Part shown: in pieces, positions 1 through 11,996 of the stretch
Numbering within the stretch: position 1 is the stretch's first letter
Layout: each line of letters starts with the position of its first letter
Origin: Epiperipatus broadwayi
Lineage: Eukaryota > Onychophora > Udeonychophora > Euonychophora > Peripatidae
Assembly: GCA_028023455.1 (NCBI GenBank)
Contig: JAQFVV010006425.1
Coordinates: 994,001-1,058,000 of the forward strand
Length of the DNA stretch: 64,000 nt
Direction: 5' to 3'
Position numbers and translations under genes: made by a program
Notes under the pieces: model-generated
The model's input: only the letters and a program-made list of their open reading frames with translations
Databases searched by the model: none
Told to the model about the DNA's origin: nothing

Positions 1-97
1 TTTTTATTAACTACAGTATTTAATTTTACATTTTTCATACATATTTTAATCATTACCACTAGCATTTGTTTGTAAACTGGTAAGAAATCAGATTTGA

Positions 98-187
98 TGT
101 GATGTGATATAATGTATTGTGGCTTCTCCTTAAATGAAGTCAAGAATCTCTCAGCAATTATGCCCAAAAAAACCTGTTAGCCACTTT
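98..187 (-). repeat. Inverted copy of LINE 3' tail
   Basis: This stretch is the reverse complement, with scattered mismatches, of positions 1816-1901, the 3' tail of the decayed LINE to its right. Shared blocks include the run around CTTCTCCTTA, the block GAATCTCTCAG and the end AACCTGTTAGCC. Similarity stops just after the GTTAGCC block, so it looks like an independent, severely 5'-truncated insertion of the same LINE, or of a SINE sharing its tail, in the opposite orientation. Confidence 0.65.
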
Positions 188-841
188 ATTATTATTTGTG
201 ATGTGATGTACAACTAGCACCACTTTCAGTCTTGTGCTGTGTTAATGGTTTTCTGTTTTTATATTAAAAAAATGAGATTGCAATCAAAACAAAAAGAGTA
301 TACATTATCATTAGAAAGATTATTTTCAGTTTATAAAATCTTCATTTTTTATTTTAAAAATCTAAAAGATTATTTATTTCTGTTATACCTAACAAAATTT
401 GTTTTAAAAGTTTAAAATTTTTGAACATTTATTGCCATATTTTTATATGTAAGTATAAATCTATTATTATTATTTACTCATTAGTATAAATAGGTTATTT
501 ACATAGAAGCCAAGATTCTAAATACAGCTTCAGGCCATATTCACATTAGTTGCTAATATATTTTTGAAAAAAAAAAGTATTTCAAGTCAAAATAAGTTAT
601 TAATAATTTAAATTTCTTGATATCTAATAAATATAGTGAAATATGAAATATATTAAGAAGAAACATAAATCACATTAAAATAATCTGCATAAAACAAGAC
701 CCAGGTGTACATACTTATCATGGTTTACATAAATCTTGCTTGTTTTTGAATTATTACTATGGATATGATTTTAATATCACATTAAGACTTACAAATGGGT
801 ATACAAAAGTAACCATAATTATTCTGTAGAAAGTAAACACA
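188..841. other. AT-rich non-coding stretch
   Basis: No open frame, repeat or RNA gene is recognisable here. It is A/T-rich with many short homopolymer runs. Confidence 0.6.
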
Positions 842-1795
842 TTGAAGTTCATAATTCTGCTGCTAGATGCCTCTTGGAGACATCCCCATGCATCATTTTC
901 ATATAATAAATATGATGTAGCTAGAATTGTATGGAAGGGAGTTGCAGTAGCAGGGTTAACATATGGTAATGATGCACTGTGTGTTAGTAAAGGGGTATTA
1001 GATTACTTAGAAAAAATGCAAAGGGAAGTAGGAAGACATGCATTAGATGCAGATGTGTGGACAGCAAAGGAGGCAATTTAAGGAGAAATGGGATAGTCAA
1101 GTTTTTTTATATGAGAGATGCCAAAAGCAAAAATGAAAATGTTCAGTATATTGCAGTTTATGGATAATAAAAGAATAGCTGAAATAGTATTTAATTGGGC
1201 TATGAGGGTAGGCAACAAGATGAGTGACAAAGGTAATGTGGTATGCAAAAGATTTGGATTAAGAATTTATATCAGTATATTTGTACAAAAGATGGGATGA
1301 TTGTGTTAGGGAGATTGCTGAGTGTTATAGTGGTAAGGAATGGGATAGAAGAATAGATGCATTAATAAAGAATAGGGTGTTGGAGAGATGGAGAACTGTT
1401 ATGGGGAGTAAAAAGAGTTTTAAATATATATAGAAGTAAATGAAACATTGTGTGCAAGTTAATTTATGATAATAGTAAGGAAAGTAGTTTATTGTTTAAG
1501 GCTTGAACAGGATCCTTAGCAACAAGGGAATATACACATAAATGGAAAAATATGGATGATTTAGTCTGCAAATTGTGTAAGGAAGGCCTAGAAAATAGTA
1601 GGTATCTGTTAATTCAATGTAAATGCTTGGAAGCAGAAAGGGTACAAATAATGAAGTTATGGAAGAATAAATATGAACAAAGTGATTATACAAAAAGGGG
1701 GTTATTGGTTTTTATGCTGGGTTTGGAAAATAATAAGGGGGATTTAGATTATGTTGTGAAAATGACATTGAGCAGATTATGGGAATACTTGTGAT
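842..1795 (+). pseudogene. Non-LTR reverse transcriptase C-terminal remnant
   Basis: Three consecutive frames on this strand look like the C-terminal third of a non-LTR retrotransposon polyprotein. The first (842-1081) has the pattern VWKGVAVAGLTYGN followed by LEKMQREVGRHAL, typical of the segment after the catalytic core. A middle piece (1118-1300) continues the helical region. The last (1552-1794) holds a zf-RVT-like zinc segment, LVCKLCKEGLEN, followed by a further Cys and Arg, preceded in frame by a degenerate F-K-A-x-T-G-S-L motif. Stops and frameshifts separate the pieces and the catalytic YxDD block is missing, so it is a 5'-truncated dead copy. Its 3' untranslated tail continues to about 1901. 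It is clearly a different lineage from the RTE and L1/Tx1-like LINEs in this window; I cannot name its clade. Confidence 0.7.
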
Positions 1796-1901
1796 GTGGA
1801 ATGGAAAGGGAAGGTAAAGTTGGCTAACAGGTTTCTCTGGGCATAGTTTCTGAGAGATTCCTGACTCCATATAAGGAGAAGTTACAGTGCATCACATCAC
1901 A
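1796..1901 (+). repeat. 3' tail of the LINE remnant
   Basis: This is the untranslated 3' end following the zinc segment. It ends in short CATCAC-type repeats and has an inverted partner at 98-187. The recurrence of this exact end at a second site supports it as the real 3' end of the element. Confidence 0.6.
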
Positions 1902-3961
1902 ACAACATCACTTCACCAGTCTTTACATTGGCATCATTGAAAAAGTCATATTTAAACATACTAAATCTTTTTGTTAAGTGTGGCTGATTATTTGTCAATA
2001 TTTGTAATAGCTGAAAAGTTTGGACTATTTTGAAATTATATTTTCCTTTAAAGAAAATAGTAGGGGAAGCTATCAAAATGCATGAATAGGGTAAATAGTC
2101 ATAATGCATGAAGCAGATTACAAGCAATCTGCTCTGGGGAAAACTCAGTTTATAAATAGTTTAGATGAAGTCTCAAATTCACAACACCCCAACAAGTGTG
2201 GCAAATAAAATCCAATATCAAGAAAATGCAGATTCTTTTTGGATACAAATAGTATTGTTCACTTAGAATTTATTCACAATGATCAGAAATTTTACTACAT
2301 GTTCTGATAGTTTGCAAATGTGGTAAAATGAAAGTGTCTCAATTAATAGCCAAATGGGGAATGCAAGCTTTACCATCATAATATGTCAGTGCACAAATCC
2401 TTGTGTGTACAGTTTTTAATTAAATTTAGCACGACCCTACTTGTACATCAGCTATATTGACCTAATCTCATTAACTGTAACTTCTTTTTATTTCATCAAA
2501 TAAAAATGCCTCCAAACATTTGTTTTGCAGATTTATAAAGATAAACACAAAATAAGGTGTTTGAATAAAAAATGATAAAAAGATATTGTCATTTCAATCA
2601 TTTTAATTAAACCTAGTTAATTTTAAATAATTTTTAATAAACTTCCTAACAAATGAACATGAATTGTTAATATGATATGTTGTATTTATTAAGTTCTGGC
2701 AGAATTAATAAGTAAATAATCAAATTTGTCATTTTAGAATAGATGTGACATTTGAATACTACAAGAGATAAATTAAATTTTGAACTAGAAACCTTTAAGT
2801 CTGAAGGTTTGGTACTTTATGACTGCATTATACATAAATCTAGAAGTCTTAATAATATTTATAATATTTGAGGATTATATTTATATGTATTTTTTAAAAT
2901 TACAAAACTTACTAGGAAACCTTGATCACTATTTTATTGCCTTAGTTTTTGTTTTACATTTCAGTTTTAATTTTATTAATAAAGCTTCTTTATTTAATTT
3001 TAAACTAATTTACAATTTAAAATATGTTATTGATAGACTGACATCAGAAGAAAATTGAATAAAGCATTGAAAACCATATTTTTCCTTTTTTGCTACTATG
3101 TATATTTAATAAATGTACATCCTATATTAACTATATATGTGATGTAAACTGATAGTTTATTAATTACAGAAACCATTATTTTTAATCGCAGGAATGTACA
3201 GATTTTTCTTAATAAATGAATCACTGTTTCTTCTTTTTGAATCTTAAGATTTTCCTAAAAGGACAATAAACTGAGTATTAACTCTTGCATAATCTAACTT
3301 TGCAATATATATATATTATTCAGTTTGAATAAAGTTTTTGTGTCAAAGTAAAACTAATTTTCAACAAAATTATTTCTATAATTAATTTTGAACCAAAATA
3401 AATGAATGAAAAAATAGTTAAATCTCATAAATTTACTTAAGGAAATAAAAAATTTTACCATTTACATTAGCTAGAATAATAGTTTTTTTATTTTTCCATA
3501 ACATAATTTTAAAATCTTTGAAAAACATTATATATTTATAAAAATAAATATATTTTAAATCTATTAAGATGAAAACATTTTTAATATGGAAAAATATTTT
3601 GAAATTTAAAAAAAATCTTTAGAATCATTTCTGCTTAACAAATAAAATGTAACAAAGTGCTGCCATTTTTTGCAATTTGAGTTCTGCAATTTAATCCTTA
3701 ATCTAAAACTTTACTTTATATTGATTCCTCTTGCTATCTACTAATAAAAATGAAAATTAAAATATATGTTACTATTTATTAGAAATATTTACATTAAAAT
3801 AACAATATAAATTTTGGCTTATAGATTACTTAAATGTCATGTGTTATATCATGATCAGGAAATTCTAATCACTAGCACCAACTGAAGATATCTCAGAACT
3901 TTCTAAAAAAGAATTAAAAATCTAAATAGAAAAGTCAGTGGTTTTTTTAGCAAAATAAATC
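1902..3961. other. Gene-free AT-rich region
   Basis: About 2 kb without a supportable gene. The open frame near 2819-3058 encodes only low-complexity hydrophobic residues with AT-rich codons and has no splice or family support. Confidence 0.6.
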
Positions 3962-3978
3962 TGCTTATTTCTATAGTT
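3962..3978. repeat. Target-site duplication, left copy
   Basis: The 17-bp sequence TGCTTATTTCTATAGTT occurs here and again, identically and in the same orientation, at 10481-10497. The pair brackets the LINE at 3979-10480 exactly where its untranslated ends should stop. Confidence 0.85.
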
Positions 3979-4253
3979 CACTTCAATAAAAATTTTATTA
4001 ACAATAAATAGTGATTACATACTAATAAAGGATAAATAAATGAATAAATTGTACAATAATATGATTATATAATGTTCTATATGTCATCTGGCTAGATTAT
4101 GTTATGAGAGCACAATGTTATACTCTTATGTGGTTAGGTATAGTGAAGAGATTCAAAGAACTTGTTTAATGGTATTAGCATTTTTAATATAAACATGAAT
4201 ATTTTCTTTTATAAATGACTATTCTATAATGCTGGGTAGGTGGGAATTGATAA

Positions 4254-7200
4254 TCAGGAAAAGGAAAGAGCAATTAAAGACCAGGTGTCAGCAAAGACTT
4301 TACTGGAGGCAAGGAGCTGGTCACGATTCTTGATTTTTTTGAGCGTTTGATAAAACAATGGTATGATTTGTGGCGGGGGTAATTCCATGAGACTTTTGCA
4401 TCTCACTATCCATATGGAATAAAGGACAAAGGTAGAAAGCCTTATTATTGAAAAAAACCCATTATGAATGGCATTTTCGAGTGAGAAAATCATATCAGGT
4501 CTTATGTTGGAATTGATTATAATTATATCTTTTAGAGTTTTAAGTCTTGGGCACCGGTGTATAATATGGTCTATGGTTTCATCTTCACGAGCACCCAGAC
4601 CACATATAGGGTCAATGCTGGTAAAACCTCTTCGGTGATAAAGAAACCAATTCGTGGGTAGCGCATTAAGATTTATTTTAATGATGAAGTCAAGGAATTT
4701 GGGTTCCAGACTCCATCTTTTGAAGTGTGTAATGAGTCTTTGGTTGGTTATTTTTAGGCTGGTTTTAATGGGTTCTTGATTATAGTTGATTATATTGTAT
4801 GCTTCCCATAAGGTGATTTTTTGGTTAAGGTTAAAGGATGTTATCGGGTTATAAAGTTGTAGTTGTTGTATTAGGGATGCTATCTATGAACTGGAAGAGG
4901 GTGGAGGATGATCTGTTGGTGTAACTTTTTTAATAATGTTCCACAGGAGAGGATCAGATTATGTAGAGTGTTGTGGGTTTTCTGTAAAATGATTGCTTGT
5001 ATTGAGTGGAATGACAGTCCATTGAACCTGTGTGGTCGTTGGATACCTCGCAAGCTAATAGCAACTGTCCTTCCTCTCCAGAGAAGTTTGGTGCATAATC
5101 GGTTAATTTTATTTTGAAACTGTTTAGACATTTTAATGAATGGAAGATAATATGAGATTTTTGGCATTATGATCATGTTGAGGAGGCCAACCTTTCCATA
5201 TAATGAAAGGTATACTCTAGAGAGTGAAGTGGTGATGGCTTCAGTTGAATGGAGGATTGCATCTTGAATCTCTCTTGCCATTGCAGTTGGAGTTTTGTAG
5301 ATTGGAAAACCTAGGTATCTTTGGGGTTTTGCAGAAAAGGGAGAGTTAATTTGTTTACCAGACATTATCTTCCAGATGGAAGATTTGTTAAAATTTATTT
5401 GTAGGCCAAGTTTCGCTGTATTTCTGTTTAATATGTTCATGAGATTAGGAAGGTATTTAATGGTGGGAAGCACAACCATGATGTCATCAATATATGCAAA
5501 TACATTGAAGCTTTTATTGAGAGAGGGAAGGAAAATTCCAGGGAGGTTTTTTTCTATATCCATCAGAAGAGGGTTGATGTATGCTGTGAAAAAAAAGGCA
5601 CTGAGTGGGGATCCTTGAGGGATCGACTTGTATGGCTTGAAACCTGGTGTGATCTTGCCATCAAGAGAGAGAAAAATCTCTCTGTTGTTGAGCAGATTGC
5701 TGATCATCTGTACAATCCCAGCTGGAATGTCACATTCCAACAGAATATCCAGAAGAATGTTTATCTGGACTGAATCAAATGCTGCCGCAACATCCAGCTG
5801 GGCAGCAATAGGTTTTGATTTACGATGTCCTCTGATGTAATTGAATAGTGCAGTTACATTGGACATAGCATGCGAGGTTGATGATCCCTTTTTTCCGTAT
5901 TGGTTTGATGAGATATGGCTAAGAATTTGAGTTTGGATTTGATCTTTAATGACTGATTCAATTATCTTGATAAGCAATGGGGTCATGAAAATTGGCCGGA
6001 TACTGTTAATGTCGTTTAGTGGTTTTGCTTTTTTAATAAAAGGCACAAGTGCCACTGGGTAAAGATCTGTTATGTTTCTGTTGCCGGAGGCTAGGTGATC
6101 AATCATTTTTTTAATAATTGGCACAGTGAATTGACTGAGGTGTTTGAGAAGGAAATTTGGGATGCCATGAAGGCCAGGATGAACGCCGTCAGGGAGAGTT
6201 GTTATCTTCTTTTTGATTTGGATTTCCATGATGCCATGTTCACCGGGGTCACCAGCATCTAACCAGCTGTTTATAGGAGGAGCTCCATCTTTTTGCATTA
6301 ATTGGCAGAATTGTTTGCTGATGTGCTGCATCATTGGAAAGCCAATAAGATTGGTTCCATTAGTATTAATGGATAAGGGAGTGATTTGTTTTTTATTGTA
6401 TCCCAGTGCCCATCTGAGATAGTCTCTCATCCAGCAGTGTTGTTGTTCTAAGAAACATTTGGCTCTTCTGATGGATATATATTCTGCAAGGGACTTTTGC
6501 TTGATTTTGTAGAGAGTTTTAAGGAAGATAATTTTTTCTGTATTTGTGAAATTTTGCTGTGATGCTTGAAGTTGTATATTAATGTCTGTTAGGTCATTTA
6601 GAAGGCCATTAGGTCCTTTGATTTTCCTGGTGTGGTGAAAACCAGCCCTCCTCAGCAGGCAGGGAAAGGATGTTTATTTTCTGAAAAAGGATGTATGCCT
6701 CAGACACTATCGCTTCGGTCATATTTGATTGGGTGATCATGCGCATAGTTTTACCAGGTCCATCAATGGGTGTAGGAATTGCAATAGGTGTAAGTTGTAA
6801 GATTACAGCCATATGATCAGAGAAAGCAACAGGGGCCAAGGCTGCATCAAGGTTGAAATGGAGGTCTGGGGTGTAGGAAACCAAATCAATCAGGGACTTT
6901 TTAGTTTTAGTATAGAAAGAGTAGGCTTCAGGAGGGAAGAAACCCTCTCCACACATTAATCTGCGATTTATTAGATTGCAAAAATCTCTTGTTGAAGTCA
7001 TTGTATGTAGTGTTAAAGTCTCCCAGAAGAATAGTAGGAGAGGCTCTGTTAGCGTTGATGGCATTTAGGATATGGATTATTTTTAGATATTGAGAGGTGT
7101 CTTTGGCTGTATATATATATAAGCTATGATGATCGGATAACCCCAATAGTCTATTTCTATGACAATAATATTGGCATCTAGGAATAGAATACTAAAACTG

Positions 7201-7445
7201 TTTGGTGGTGTTGACTTGCTGAGAAGAATACCGACTCCACCTGAAGCAGAATGGCCTATGGAAAATCTAGTAAATCCGAGAGCTGAGAGAAGAGATAATA
7301 TTTTATGATCAGTCTTATGGTGATATTTAGTTTCACCCATAAGAAGTATATGAGGGGAGCAGAGCGAGAGCCAGTTTTTAATAGCTAGAACTCTATCAAT
7401 TGAGTTGATGCTGCGAATATTAATGCCAGCAATTTTGCAGAACAT
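4254..7445 (-). pseudogene. LINE ORF2: endonuclease-reverse transcriptase
   Basis: ORF2 starts at the ATG at 7445-7443, six nt after the ORF1 stop. The endonuclease (7445-6609) shows N in GINIRS, the catalytic E in LMGETKYH, the LLGDFN motif and an intact SDH; it leaves and re-enters frame near 7100 (in a TA run) and near 6980. The reverse transcriptase lies in a 516-residue open frame (6430-4880): the LHGIP region at residues 87-91, first catalytic Asp in LDVAAAFDS (residue 213), PQGSP at 271-275 and FAYIDDIMV with YIDD at 313-316, then FNKSS and YLGFPIY. After a stop at 4880 the tail continues in broken frame with a zinc segment (C-x-L-G ... D-H-I-I-x-x-C-P) near 4500-4620 and a final W-S-L-I block ending at the TGA at 4254-4256. 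The enzyme would nick DNA and prime cDNA synthesis on the target. At least three frameshifts or stops make it inactive as read. Confidence 0.85.
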
Positions 7446-7451
7446 GATAGA

Positions 7452-10336
7452 TTAATCCAAACCGTCCTCAGCAAAGTGTACCAAGTCAATGTGGGGCATC
7501 TCCATGTTAATGAGTTCTGATGTTGTTTGGAAATCAGAGTCTTGTGATTGAACTTGTGGATGGATTGGTGATATATTTGTTGGTTGAGGGAACGCATCCA
7601 TGAAGTCTTCGATGTCTGATGAAGTAGTGTAATCTGTCTGAGATTCGTCAAATGGATCAATGGTATCGATGGTTATAGGATCCATGGTTTTCCTCTTTTT
7701 TTCTATGGATTTGTGAAGCTTTGTGCTGGGTATATCTGAGATTTGTTTGCTAGCAGGTGATGGTGAATAATGTATTGGATGGGAGCTGTCATCATCAGAG
7801 CTTGATTTATCTGAGCGAATTGATTTTCTTTTAATTTTCTTATTTGTATTTTGGGTATTTGTTGTGTTGGTTTTTGGGTTTTTTTTAAGTTTAGTAGTGT
7901 TGTTTTCTTTTTCCTGTACTTTTGATGAAAGTGTTTTTTTATTGTTATAAGAATTTGGTTTAAATTTTAGATCTGAGTCATTTTCGGTTTGCTGTAACTG
8001 TTGTGAAACATGTATTGGATGGGAGCTGTCATCATCAGAGCTTGATTTATCTGAGCGAATTGATTTTCTTTTAATTTTCTTATTTGTATTTTGGGTATTT
8101 GTTGTGTTGGTTTTTGGGTTTTTTTAAGTTTAGTAGTGTTGTTTTCTTTTTCCTGTACTTTTGATGAAAGTGTTTTTTTATTGTTATAAGAATTTGGTTT
8201 AAATTTTAGATCTGAGTCATTTTCGGTTTGCTGTAACTGTTGTGAAACATTAATTATGCTGACTTTTGGGTTGAGTGTTTGATAAGTCTTTTCATCTGGA
8301 TGGTTGATTACTGCAGGCATTGAAGAATTGAGGACAGTTTGTGGATCACTTTGTTTAGGTTTATTAGACTTAGCTGGCACGAATGATGAAGCATCATTGG
8401 TTTTAAGCTGGGTGGGAGTTGTTATAGATGAATTGTTTTGAAATTTTTTAAGTGTATTTTCTTCATCGCCTGGGTTTTCCTTGCTCTTGTTAGATGGTTT
8501 GGTCATATTGTCTTCTTTTGTAGAAAGAGTTTGGCCTAGCATTGTTTCTCGGGGATTAGTACAATATGTATCTAATGAATGATCTTGAGTATTATTGGTT
8601 TGAGAGATTGGTTTAGTAGCAGTATATGTTATTGCTTGGTTCTCTGATTCACTACTATTAGTGTAGAGGTTGGTGTTTGTTCTTTCTTGATGATTTTCAT
8701 TTTGAAAGATAGGTTTGGATGTGAGAGGGTTTGTTGGAGGATTTATTTGAGTCAGATTGTCTGGGTTTGTGAGGTTGCTGTTTGAATTAGTCCCATGTGG
8801 TGATTGTCTATTTAAGGATGTGATAGCCGTATTAATAGGTCTACCAGGGCATCTGTGAACTTTATTCTTTTTAATACCACAGTGTATGCATATTCTTGCT
8901 GCACAATCTTTAATAAGGTGTGTTCTTTGAAGGCAGAAGAAACATTGTGGCTGTACTCCCCTGAAGGTCAAAACCATAGGAGAGCCCCTTGCAGTAATAA
9001 TGGTGGGTATGTCAGTGGGTATAATGTTTTTCTTTAAAGTAAGTGTGAAGACAACTGTATTGGACAGAATTTGATCTTCGAAGTGAGGGTTTAGTAGGTG
9101 TTTAAATTTACTAATTGAACCATAATTAATAAGGATGTCTTGTAGTTCTTGTTCTTTCAAATGGGCAAGGCAGTTTTGAATTCTGCCAGATAGTGTAACT
9201 GAACGGTTCATATCTATGGAGCAAAGTATATAATTTCCCAAAGATCGGTAGTTATTTTTAAAGTTCATACGGTCCGCCCACATTTTAAACTCAACAATAA
9301 CATAGCGGTCATTGGGATGAATAAGGATCATGTGAATGCCTCTGCCTAATTGATTTTGATTGATTAGACTGTATAATTGTTCTAGAGGGAACTTATATAA
9401 CGCACATTGTTGATTTGTTATGGCTAAGATTAACGACTTATCGCTGTAGTAGTTTGTAAACGATTTATACAGAGTGTTGGGAATCATTTTGTTAAACTCG
9501 TTATTTATTTTTAGGAACATGTCATCATTAAGATCGTTTATATTAAATGAGACATTTTCCAGAGTGTTTGATTCTTGTTCTGTGTCTAATTCTGAGATAT
9601 TCAAATATAGTTCATTGAAATTATCGGCCTTAATATTTTCGGAGATTCTCTCAGAATTTTTAGACCTTATGATATTTGCGTATGTAGTGGAATTTTTCAA
9701 TATTGGAAATGAGGAAATTGGTTTAGATTGCAAGTTGGCTGATGTAGCAATGGATTGTTCTGTGCTATAATCTTTGTTTGTTTTGGAATGAGGTTTATTA
9801 GTTTTAAAATTTATTTCTTCTTTTTGATTTTTAAATTTACTGTTGACAAACTGTAATGTGACAGCGCTGGTTTTGTCGACCTCTGGTGGAAAAGTTTTAA
9901 CTTTAAAAAATTCGCCAATATCATCTTGTTGGAAATTTTGTCTATTATTTTCAGATATGGTTTTCGGGGTATTATAGGGCAAAGAAAACTGCTCATTAGA
10001 GTCTTCTGCGGGAGCGTAAAATCTTCGGAGAGGAGATGATTCGTTTTTGCTTGTATTGTTAAGGATTTCAATAGTTTCGCTTGATGAGATATTTATGCTA
10101 TTGTTTATATTAGGGGTAAGTTGAATATTTTCTAAACTTTTGTTGATATTTGCGATGGTGTTTTCATTTGATTTATTGGTTTGTGGGTTTTTATTTGTAG
10201 TAGAAGTTAGTTTAGTTGCATTTAGATTAGATCTAAGACTATAATATTTACGACCGATGGCTGCATTGCTAGGTTGAATGCTGAGATCGGGGTTAACATT
10301 AATTTGAGAATTATCGATTATATTATCACTTTCCAT
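7452..10336 (-). pseudogene. LINE ORF1: zinc-knuckle RNA-binding protein
   Basis: Begins at the ATG at 10336 and stays open for 789 residues to a stop at 7967. The N-terminal 300 residues are Asn/Ser/Thr-rich and disordered-looking; residues about 300-460 form a more ordered globular segment; two CCHC knuckles follow: Cys465, Cys468, His473, Cys478 and Cys483, Cys486, His494, Cys496. The rest is polar and repeat-prone. The stop at 7967 is not the original end. A 240-bp stretch is duplicated (7771-8010 and 8011-8249) and the second copy lost one T from a run of eight, shifting the frame. Subtracting the 239-bp copy leaves 2,646 nt, exactly 882 codons including the TAA at 7454-7452, with a basic Lys/Arg stretch and an acidic Asp/Glu/Ser-rich C-terminus. 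The role by family is binding element RNA into a ribonucleoprotein. Confidence 0.85.
7771..8249 (-). repeat. 240-bp tandem duplication inside ORF1
   Basis: Positions 7771-8010 and 8011-8249 are identical over the whole unit except for one T: a run of eight T follows GGG in the left copy and seven in the right copy. The unit is 240 bp (80 codons), so duplication alone would have kept the frame. The near identity means it is recent relative to the element's other damage. Confidence 0.95.
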
Positions 10337-10480
10337 AATAAATAATGTTTAAAACCGACTTACCTTGAATAAAAGACGTAAAGGTAAGGGGACAATCGTC
10401 CCTGTCTTCTTGAAACTGAATCGCAAAGGGACGCTTTTAATAAGACCAGTTGCAAAGATGGCTTCCAAAAGCGGAAGTGT
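10337..10480 (-). promoter_or_regulatory. LINE 5' untranslated leader
   Basis: The 144 nt between the duplicated target site and the ORF1 start are richer in G, C and CpG than the surroundings, as expected if they carry an internal promoter. Two small hairpins are visible: CTTCC/GGAAG at the very 5' end (10462-10477) and GGGAC/GTCCC with a 4-nt loop (10389-10402). Promoter activity is inferred only from position. Confidence 0.5.
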
Positions 10481-10497
10481 TGCTTATTTCTATAGTT
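10481..10497. repeat. Target-site duplication, right copy
   Basis: Identical to 3962-3978 over 17 bp; it marks the 5' end of the minus-strand LINE. Confidence 0.85.
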
Positions 10498-11518
10498 ATA
10501 ATTAATTATTCCTGTAATTTACAAACTTTATGATTTACATTATTAGTCTTACACATTGATAATTATGCAGACATGGATTCTTTTGATGTATGAAGATTAC
10601 ATAATGGTATATTGGTGTAATAAAAAAGAACTTCATGACATTCTAATCAAAGTATCCACCACTCATGCTCACAATCCAGAATTTAAGTCTAGGCTATGTA
10701 AATCTTGCCATTATTTTTGGAGATAATTTAATCAGGAAGATAGTCAAAAAACTGATTTAGAATACTTTTTTAGCAAGTGACCCATAGCCAGCACAAAATA
10801 ATGGTTAGAAAATGGGCATAGAATTATTCCTAGATTTAAGGTAAAGGCCTCGTGTGAACCTGGGCTTATATCACAAATGTCAATAAATTGATTGTAAAAA
10901 GTGAAAACAATATTGTTGTCATAAAATGTGGCTTTCAATATTGTTAGAATGATTTTTATTTTTTTGTGTACTGAATCCATGATTAGATTTCTTCTTTAAA
11001 TTTGCCAATAGAATAGGTGCATTCCTTAATCTTAAAGTAGCCATTTTGTTTACATTAATAATGCTAACATTAAAATAACACATTATTTAGAAATACTTTG
11101 TTAGAATACAAAACTGGCATACATGTACTAATAATTTTTCTATATTTTTAAACGTTTTTAATTTTGCTAATATTAATTTAAAAATTAATGATATTTATTT
11201 GTGAATGTGGATTGAATCAGTCTCTTTATTCATAATTTTATCATGATATTCTATTAAAAGGAAATGCCATCATAGATGTGAGAGATATAATCCTTGAACG
11301 ATTTATTCAAATTATTTTCAGGATGTAATGCAAAAATAAATAAATAAATACAATATAATTTTTAATAGAAATTACTATTATTATTAAATAATTGGATTCA
11401 TATTCTAATGTTAAATGTTGTTAATAAGGTTAACGTTTATTCATAGGATATGTTTATGTATTCCAATTCATGAAGCCAAAAATAAATTTATAAATTAATT
11501 TACTTTGTTTAGATAGTA
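10498..11518. other. Gene-free AT-rich region
   Basis: No coding or structural element recognised. A 78-codon frame on the minus strand (10744-10980) has no family resemblance or splice context. Confidence 0.6.
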
Positions 11519-11690
11519 ACTGAAACACACAGACTTATATATACCTGTGTCTATATATGTAACATATGGAGTATATGAGCACAGACTTTCACATAACCCA
11601 CCACTCTCCACTCTATATCATAACACTGATACAGTGTTATGAGATAGAGTGGAGAATGGTGGGTCATGTAAAAGTTTGTTTAGATAGATA
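11519..11690. mobile_element. Foldback family F2, short copy with hairpin
   Basis: The first 100 bp are a direct relative of 45047-45172 (shared blocks ACTGAAACACACAG, ACCTGTGTCTATA and GAGCACAGACTTTCACA). It then turns back on itself: 11585-11630 and 11632-11680 are near-perfect inverted complements (CCCACCACTCTCCACTCTAT against ATAGAGTGGAGAATGGTGGG) with almost no loop, making a hairpin of about 45 bp. Confidence 0.75.
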
Positions 11691-11996
11691 ATTTCTAGAA
11701 TCTTAGGGCTAGATGAAATTTCCTTATCTTTCTAATGTAACAGGTCTTCTAAACATATTTGTTGTGAAGTATAATTCTTGACTAGGGATATAAATATTTT
11801 ATACATGACTGACAAATTGAATTCCTCACTATTTATCTAATTTTAGATAATCATTTTTTGTCATAACAGTAATGCATAAACTTTGTAATTGATTATTTTT
11901 ATTACTTTTTTTAAAACTGCTTGTATAATTTTAAAATTATGATATATATTGAGTAATATTAATGTAAACACACAGTCATATATATATATTTTACAG

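Larger units (their letters stand above)
3979..10480 (-). mobile_element. Near full-length L1/Tx1-like LINE
   Basis: A 6,502-bp non-LTR retrotransposon on the minus strand, flanked by a perfect 17-bp target-site duplication. In transcription order it has a short 5' leader (10480-10337), ORF1 with two zinc knuckles (10336-7452, now frameshifted), ORF2 with an apurinic-type endonuclease, reverse transcriptase and C-terminal zinc segment (7445-4254, now frameshifted), and a 3' untranslated region of about 275 nt (4253-3979). The last 30 nt contain AATAAA-like sequence but no poly(A) run. There is no RNase H domain. The endonuclease plus zf-RVT tail and zinc-knuckle ORF1 suit the L1/Tx1 group, but the clade is not proven without a phylogeny. 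Domain order, boundaries and duplication agree, so the insertion is probably intact end to end, though both proteins are broken. A diverged relative lies at 34744-39743. Confidence 0.88.

Noticed and set aside
2819-3058. 79-codon plus-strand frame
   Set aside because: Low-complexity Phe/Leu/Ile peptide typical of random AT-rich DNA.
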